The notes under the pieces: model-generated
Told to the model about the DNA's origin: nothing
Databases searched by the model: none
What the model saw: the letters and a program-made list of their open reading frames with translations, nothing else
Program-made: the position numbers and the translations under genes
Assembly (NCBI GenBank): GCA_029260055.1
Contig: JAJDDX010000008.1
Location: 1 to 55,704, forward strand
Length of the DNA: 55,704 bases
Reading direction: 5' to 3'
DNA from: Phycisphaerae bacterium
Lineage (GTDB): Bacteria > Planctomycetota > Phycisphaerae > UBA1845
Shown here: one piece after another, positions 52,006-55,704 of the stretch
Numbering within the stretch: position 1 is the first letter of the stretch
How the letters are laid out: every line of letters starts with the position of its first letter

Positions 52006-53425
52006 GTTCGTCTGCCTCGTTGACGTAAAACCTCTCATCCTGCGTTCGATAGAAGACATTGTACGAGCAAGCCGGGACCATTCGGCCATCCGCATCCGGA
52101 ACCTGGTCCGGGCATGCGACGAGCCGGCCGAGGTCCATCGTGTCCTCATCCATGTGCGCGTGAATGTAAACCGTGAGAATGCTCTCTTCCGCGATTCGCT
52201 GGCGCTCGAAATGAGGAAGCGCCTTGCCCGGCGGATACATGCGCGTAAGCAGCCCCTTCAACTCCCGCAGCAGCGTCTCGTCCGCCCCCTCCGCCCAGAG
52301 CCGGTCCAGAGCGCCCTTGAGCTGCTCGAAGACCGTCTCCGTAGGCCTAAGCAGGTATCCACCCGCCAGCATCTCCCGGAGTTGGTCGACCTGAAGAAAG
52401 TCCGTGAAGGATCGATACCCGCCGTCGGTCTTGAGGAAGTAGGCGACGCTATAACAAAGCGGATGGGCGGCCGGATGCGGGAAGAAATGCTCACGCCGCA
52501 TCGAGCCCTTTGTGCCCTCTTCAATGGCACGTGCCGCGCCGTCGAGCGGCAGGTGCTGACGCGGTTCGAACGCCTTGCCGCCCTGACCGGTAAACGTCAT
52601 GTTCTGGACCGTCACACTACGGACCACGGAGTACGCCCCGGCCAAGTCGATGATGGCTCCGATTTCGTCTTCGTTCACACCGCGGATCATCACGTTGAGC
52701 AGCGTCGTCCCAATGGCGAACCGCTGAAGGTTCTCCAGGGCTTTGCGCTTGATGGCCACGACATCGCGCCCGTGGATCGTCATGGACGTGGCCGGCCGCA
52801 GCGTGTCAAACGAGAGGATCACGTAAACTCCCAGATCGGCGAGTTGTCGGCAAAGCGCCTCATTCTCAGCCAGCACGCATCCGTTCGAGTTCACGGTCAC
52901 GCGGCCGATTTCAGGGCGTTTACATTCCTCGATCAGCGACACGATCTTCGGATGGAGCAGCGGCTCACCGCCCGTGATGTTGACCAGATCAACCGGGCCG
53001 GCCCGTTCAACGACGCCATCCAGAATCGACCTCAGTTCCTCTCGCGTCATGTGATACGGAACGTCCGGCCTGTTGTACGTGAAGCAGATCGGGCAATTCA
53101 TGTTGCAGACGTTGGTCACCGAGAAGACGGGAAGGTGGCACGCGTTCGCGTGGAATTGGCACGGGCCGCAATCCCAAGGGCAGCCCTTGCGTACGTTGGT
53201 ACCGGGGATCGCCGGCGGCTTACAGTGGACGGCCGACTTCACGGCCTTCGAGTACCATGCCACATCTTCCGCGATAAGGGCTCGGGATGGAGCGCAGGTC
53301 GGGCAAATCCTCTCCTGATAGACTTTACCGCCCTCTTCGAGAATACGGCACGGCACCAGCGAGCGGCACTCGCGGCACATGCCCCGCACGGTTCCCAGGT
53401 ACGTGTATGGTCGGTTCTCTCTCAT
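51983..53425 (-). CDS. Radical SAM protein, Tes/MJ0619-like (first copy)
   Basis: 480 aa; ATG 53425 overlaps the previous stop by 4 bases (ATGA). Cluster ligands C107, C111 and C114 (NVCNMNCPICFTYNRP) fall at exactly the same positions as in the second copy, with GGEP at 152-155. Extra Cys motifs CRECRSLVPC (17-26), CPTC (41-44), CPWDCGPC (82-89) and CSYNVF near the end parallel those of Tes enzymes, which carry several iron-sulfur clusters. The KGCPWDCGPC followed by a His-rich linker is a hallmark of this family. Substrate unknown; context says an acyl chain. The two copies differ throughout, so the duplication is old. Confidence 0.85.
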   Translation of the reverse strand: MRENRPYTYLGTVRGMCRECRSLVPCRILEEGGKVYQERICPTCAPSRALIAEDVAWYSKAVKSAVHCKPPAIPGTNVRKGCPWDCGPCQFHANACHLPVFSVTNVCNMNCPICFTYNRPDVPYHMTREELRSILDGVVERAGPVDLVNITGGEPLLHPKIVSLIEECKRPEIGRVTVNSNGCVLAENEALCRQLADLGVYVILSFDTLRPATSMTIHGRDVVAIKRKALENLQRFAIGTTLLNVMIRGVNEDEIGAIIDLAGAYSVVRSVTVQNMTFTGQGGKAFEPRQHLPLDGAARAIEEGTKGSMRREHFFPHPAAHPLCYSVAYFLKTDGGYRSFTDFLQVDQLREMLAGGYLLRPTETVFEQLKGALDRLWAEGADETLLRELKGLLTRMYPPGKALPHFERQRIAEESILTVYIHAHMDEDTMDLGRLVACPDQVPDADGRMVPACSYNVFYRTQDERFYVNEADEHGRHQPA

Positions 53426-53880
53426 GACTGCACCCGCTCGGGGCGGAAGATCTCCGAGTACAACACGCGAAGGTCGTCGGGGCTGCAATACTCAGCCAGC
53501 GGCACGGGCACAGCCAGGCAGCCCAAGCCGGCGGCTACCTGATCCGAACCGACCGTCGCCCGCCCGTCGAACAGAATCCCATCCTCGCGGTACCGCCGAA
53601 CGCTGGCGTCCAACGTCACGGCTTGGCCCGGCGCTACGGGCCGGTCGAACCGTACTTCCTCGGTTCTTGTCACCATGGCCATCCGGTCGAAGTCGGACGA
53701 CAGTACGATCAGCCAGTTGCCGAGTTGAAAGAGGCTCTCCATGAGGAGCGTTTCCGGAAGATGCGCGGGGCAGCCAAACGCCGTCTTAAGGTCGTACTCC
53801 TCAAACGAGACCGTCTTCACACCGGAGATGCACCGCCCGCGTTCCCAGGCGTGAATCTGATCCACCATGCGGAACTTCAT
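53422..53880 (-). CDS. FabZ-like hotdog-fold dehydratase
   Basis: 152 aa; its ATG shares a base with the stop of the SDR gene (TGATG). It has the order of a FabA/FabZ beta-hydroxyacyl-ACP dehydratase: FEEYDLKTAFGCPAHLPETL corresponds to the ENFFxGHFPxxPVMPG region, with His40 and Glu48 (LLMESLFQLG) in the positions of the catalytic pair, and VRFDRPVAPGQAVTL matches the second conserved strand. The usual GHFP is changed to AHLP, so activity or specificity may differ. It should remove water from a hydroxyacyl-ACP made by the neighbouring reductase. Confidence 0.78.
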   Translation of the reverse strand: MKFRMVDQIHAWERGRCISGVKTVSFEEYDLKTAFGCPAHLPETLLMESLFQLGNWLIVLSSDFDRMAMVTRTEEVRFDRPVAPGQAVTLDASVRRYREDGILFDGRATVGSDQVAAGLGCLAVPVPLAEYCSPDDLRVLYSEIFRPERVQS

Positions 53881-54617
53881 CAGATGCCCCCGTCGACGCA
53901 GATGGCCTGAGCGTTGATGTAGCCGCTGCGATCACTAGCGAGGAAAGCGACCAACTCAGCAACCTCCTCCGGACGGCCTGTCCGCGAGAGGGCACAATGC
54001 TGGGTGTACTGATCCCGCTGCTTGTCGGGTATGTTGGCTGCCACTCCTTCTTCCAGCATGCCCGGCACGACCGCGTTGACCCGAACGCCGTAGCGACCGA
54101 ACTCTCGGGCTAAGGACAGCGTGAAGCCCACGACGGCACTCTTGGCGGTGGCATAATGCACGGGGACTTCGAGCATGCGCATGCCAGCGAGTGAGCCGAT
54201 ATTGATGATGGAGCCGGCCTTACGCCGCACCATGCCGCGCGCGAACGCCTTGGTCACCTGGAACATCCCTTTGACATTGACATCCAGGACGAGATCCCAG
54301 TCGTCCTCCTCGATCAGTGCAAACGGCATCACCTGGGCCACGCCCGCGTTGTTGACCAGAATGTCGATCGGGTCGAGGTCATTTTCGACGGTCGCGCACA
54401 AGTCAACAGCCGCCTTACCGTCCCGCACGTCGAGCGGATACGACCGAACCTCCGCCCCGCCGGAGCTTAGCTCCCGATCCAACTGCGTCGCCTTCTCCGG
54501 GTTGTTCAGGTACGAGTGAGCCACGCGGCATCCTTCGCGTGCCAGCACGCGCACGATCGCTCCGCCCACCGCGCCGCTCCCTCCGCTGACGAAGGCCACT
54601 TTGCCGCTAAGCATCAT
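53880..54617 (-). CDS. FabG-like short-chain dehydrogenase/reductase
   Basis: 245 aa from ATG 54617 (the adjacent ATG 54614 is equally possible); AGGAG lies just upstream inside the ACP gene. Cofactor motif SGGSGAVGGAI (11-21), NNAG (89-92), catalytic Ser142 (IGSLAG), Tyr155 and Lys159 (YATAKSA) and the PGM after strand 6 are all present, so it should be an active classical SDR. In a ketosynthase-ACP-dehydratase setting it is the likely beta-ketoacyl-ACP reductase. It overlaps the ACP gene by 11 bases. Confidence 0.88.
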   Translation of the reverse strand: MMLSGKVAFVSGGSGAVGGAIVRVLAREGCRVAHSYLNNPEKATQLDRELSSGGAEVRSYPLDVRDGKAAVDLCATVENDLDPIDILVNNAGVAQVMPFALIEEDDWDLVLDVNVKGMFQVTKAFARGMVRRKAGSIINIGSLAGMRMLEVPVHYATAKSAVVGFTLSLAREFGRYGVRVNAVVPGMLEEGVAANIPDKQRDQYTQHCALSRTGRPEEVAELVAFLASDRSGYINAQAICVDGGI

Positions 54618-55035
54618 CCGACTCCTGCTCGCCCTGCTCGAGCTTGCGCTGCTCGAGTTTGCGCTGCACCATATGTACGAAGACCGCCACATTCAGGACA
54701 CTGGGCACTTCGATCCTCTTGAGACCCTGCCGGAACTTCTCCGGCGCAATCTCCGGCAGCGCCTTCTTGAGCTCAACCAACGCCTCGTCGGTGAGCTCTC
54801 CGTCCCTCTCGTACACGCCGCCGGGGATTCGCTCTCGCGCCTGCCGCTCGAATTCGTCGGCCTCGAGCGTGATACCGAACGTCTCTTCGATCAGAAAGCT
54901 GAGATCGAGCAGGTCGAGCGACTCGGCCCCCAAATCCTCCATGAGGCCGCTCTCCATACGGATCTGTTCCGCGCGGGCGCCGGTGACCTCTCGCAAGAGC
55001 GGCAAGAGCGTATTGAACACTTCCTGTTCCGTCAT
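54607..55035 (-). CDS. Acyl carrier protein with long C-terminal extension
   Basis: 142 aa, nearly twice the usual 75-80. Residues 1-75 are a typical ACP, with the phosphopantetheine Ser39 in MEDLGAESLDLLDLSF. Residues about 80-142 are an extra helical, Lys/Glu-rich part (LTDEALVELKKALPEI, VHMVQRKLEQRKLEQGEQ) not found in primary-metabolism ACPs. It presumably carries the growing chain in this pathway, and the extension may dock a partner enzyme or membrane. ATG 55035 lies 6 bases after the nitroreductase stop. Confidence 0.88.
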   Translation of the reverse strand: MTEQEVFNTLLPLLREVTGARAEQIRMESGLMEDLGAESLDLLDLSFLIEETFGITLEADEFERQARERIPGGVYERDGELTDEALVELKKALPEIAPEKFRQGLKRIEVPSVLNVAVFVHMVQRKLEQRKLEQGEQESDDA

Positions 55036-55041
55036 TGGCTA

Positions 55042-55653
55042 CTACCTGTATTCGATGACGTGCTTGAGCGCCTTTCGCCGCGGCGCGTCCGGCTCTTCGG
55101 CGGGGTACCCAAGAGCCACCACGCACGTGGGCTCGAACCCGGCAGGGAGATCAGGGACATTCGCCCACACCTCGCCGGCGAGCAGTGGCGCCGTCATCAC
55201 GCATGTCCCGAGCCCCTTCGCATGGGCGGCTAAGACGAGGTTCTCGACGGCCATCGCCGTGCTGAGCGCCTCGCCCGACGCCAACTCGCTGGCCGCCGAT
55301 TCCAGCAGCTTGCCGCCCATAGCGGACCGCTTCTTGTGCATGGCCAGGATGACCACCGGGGCCGCGCCAAACGCGCAAGCCCCCTCAATTAGTTCATCTG
55401 AATGGCTCGCTGCCAGACGATGGGCATCGACAAACGCCTTTTCCACGGCTTCACGCACATCCTCGACCAACGCCTGGATCTCCCCGCGATCTTCGAACAC
55501 CACGAACTTCCATCCCTGACGGTTGTGGTTCGAGGGTGCCCAGCGTGCCGCCTCCACGATCGCGTCAATCGTATCTCGATCCGGCTTACGATCGGCAAAA
55601 CGCCGGATCGATCGGCGCGTCTTGATGAGCGTGAGCAGACGGTCTGACTCCAT
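55042..55653 (-). CDS. Nitroreductase-family flavoprotein
   Basis: 203 aa; ATG 55653 is eight bases after AGGAGG, while an in-frame GTG at 55662 falls inside that site. FMN-binding motifs RRSIRRF near the N-terminus and APSNHNRQGWKFVVF (about 42-56) are intact, as is the C-terminal VALGYPAEEP. The family reduces nitro groups, quinones and conjugated double bonds with NAD(P)H. In this operon a role in reducing an enoyl or other unsaturated intermediate is possible but unproven. Its start overlaps the ketosynthase stop by one base. Confidence 0.85.
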   Translation of the reverse strand: MESDRLLTLIKTRRSIRRFADRKPDRDTIDAIVEAARWAPSNHNRQGWKFVVFEDRGEIQALVEDVREAVEKAFVDAHRLAASHSDELIEGACAFGAAPVVILAMHKKRSAMGGKLLESAASELASGEALSTAMAVENLVLAAHAKGLGTCVMTAPLLAGEVWANVPDLPAGFEPTCVVALGYPAEEPDAPRRKALKHVIEYR

Positions 55654-55704
55654 CAGACGCACCTCCTGAAGATCAAGGTAGCGTTCTGACCGCCAAAGCC
55701 AAAC
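55653..55704 (-). CDS. Beta-ketoacyl-ACP synthase, C-terminal end only
   Basis: The right edge cuts this gene; only its last 16 codons are visible. They read FGFGGQNATLIF then a short basic end, which is the conserved C-terminus of FabF/KAS II-type condensing enzymes (usual form SFGFGGxNATLVF). The stop TGA overlaps the nitroreductase ATG by one base. It supplies the chain-extension step for this operon. Confidence 0.85.
   Translation of the reverse strand, partial: FGFGGQNATLIFRRCV

Noticed and set aside
50476..53542. Two plus-strand frames of about 490 and 524 codons across the radical SAM genes
   Set aside because: Both run antisense to proteins with intact Cys motifs and lack recognisable domains or ribosome sites.

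Overview
The window is high-GC and reads as bacterial chromosome, most likely from the Planctomycetota. The basis is a run of large exported proteins with cohesin-like, HYR-like and dockerin-like modules and IPTL-CTERM-like tails, an ECF-type sigma factor beside a receptor Ser/Thr kinase with an FG-GAP ectodomain, and a multi-PAS histidine kinase. No rRNA, tRNA, integrase or complete ribosomal operon is present, so the assignment is inference from gene content.

Layout. 1-690 (+): three small overlapping genes of unknown, phage- or plasmid-like character. 681-20133 (-): an insecticidal-type Tc (ABC toxin) locus. In transcription order it has a TcB-TcC fusion with a variable C-terminal toxin region, a candidate immunity gene, a giant TcA subunit with four extra N-terminal peptidoglycan-binding-like modules, and a nucleotidyltransferase whose start overlaps the TcA stop. 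20134-20790: non-coding, with short tandem repeats and a 20-nt match to a tmRNA 3' end, perhaps an old integration site. 20791-21874 (+): a lipoprotein and two small unknown genes. 21943-30874: a signalling block with an ECF-like sigma factor, a convergent transmembrane Ser/Thr kinase, a lone receiver protein, a seven-PAS FixL-like kinase with its FixJ-like regulator, and a small LuxR-type protein. 31706-47651 (+): six consecutive exported modular proteins that share home-made repeat domains. 47652-48482: non-coding with strong hairpins. 48483-48725 (+): a small membrane protein. 48781-55704 (-): a tightly overlapping operon of lipid genes.

How the genes may work together. The Tc locus has everything needed for an ABC toxin: a translocation pore (TcA), a cocoon with cleavable payload (TcB-TcC) and a gene placed where immunity genes sit. 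The right-hand operon combines a complete elongation set (ketosynthase C-terminus, FabG-like reductase, FabZ-like hotdog protein, long ACP) with two Tes/MJ0619-like radical SAM proteins, a hexapeptide acyltransferase, a nitroreductase-like flavoprotein and a rhodanese-membrane protein. Almost every junction overlaps or is only a few bases wide. This is the best candidate for an undescribed system: a dedicated pathway that builds an unusual acyl chain and then couples or otherwise modifies it by radical chemistry, possibly giving membrane-spanning or otherwise modified lipids.
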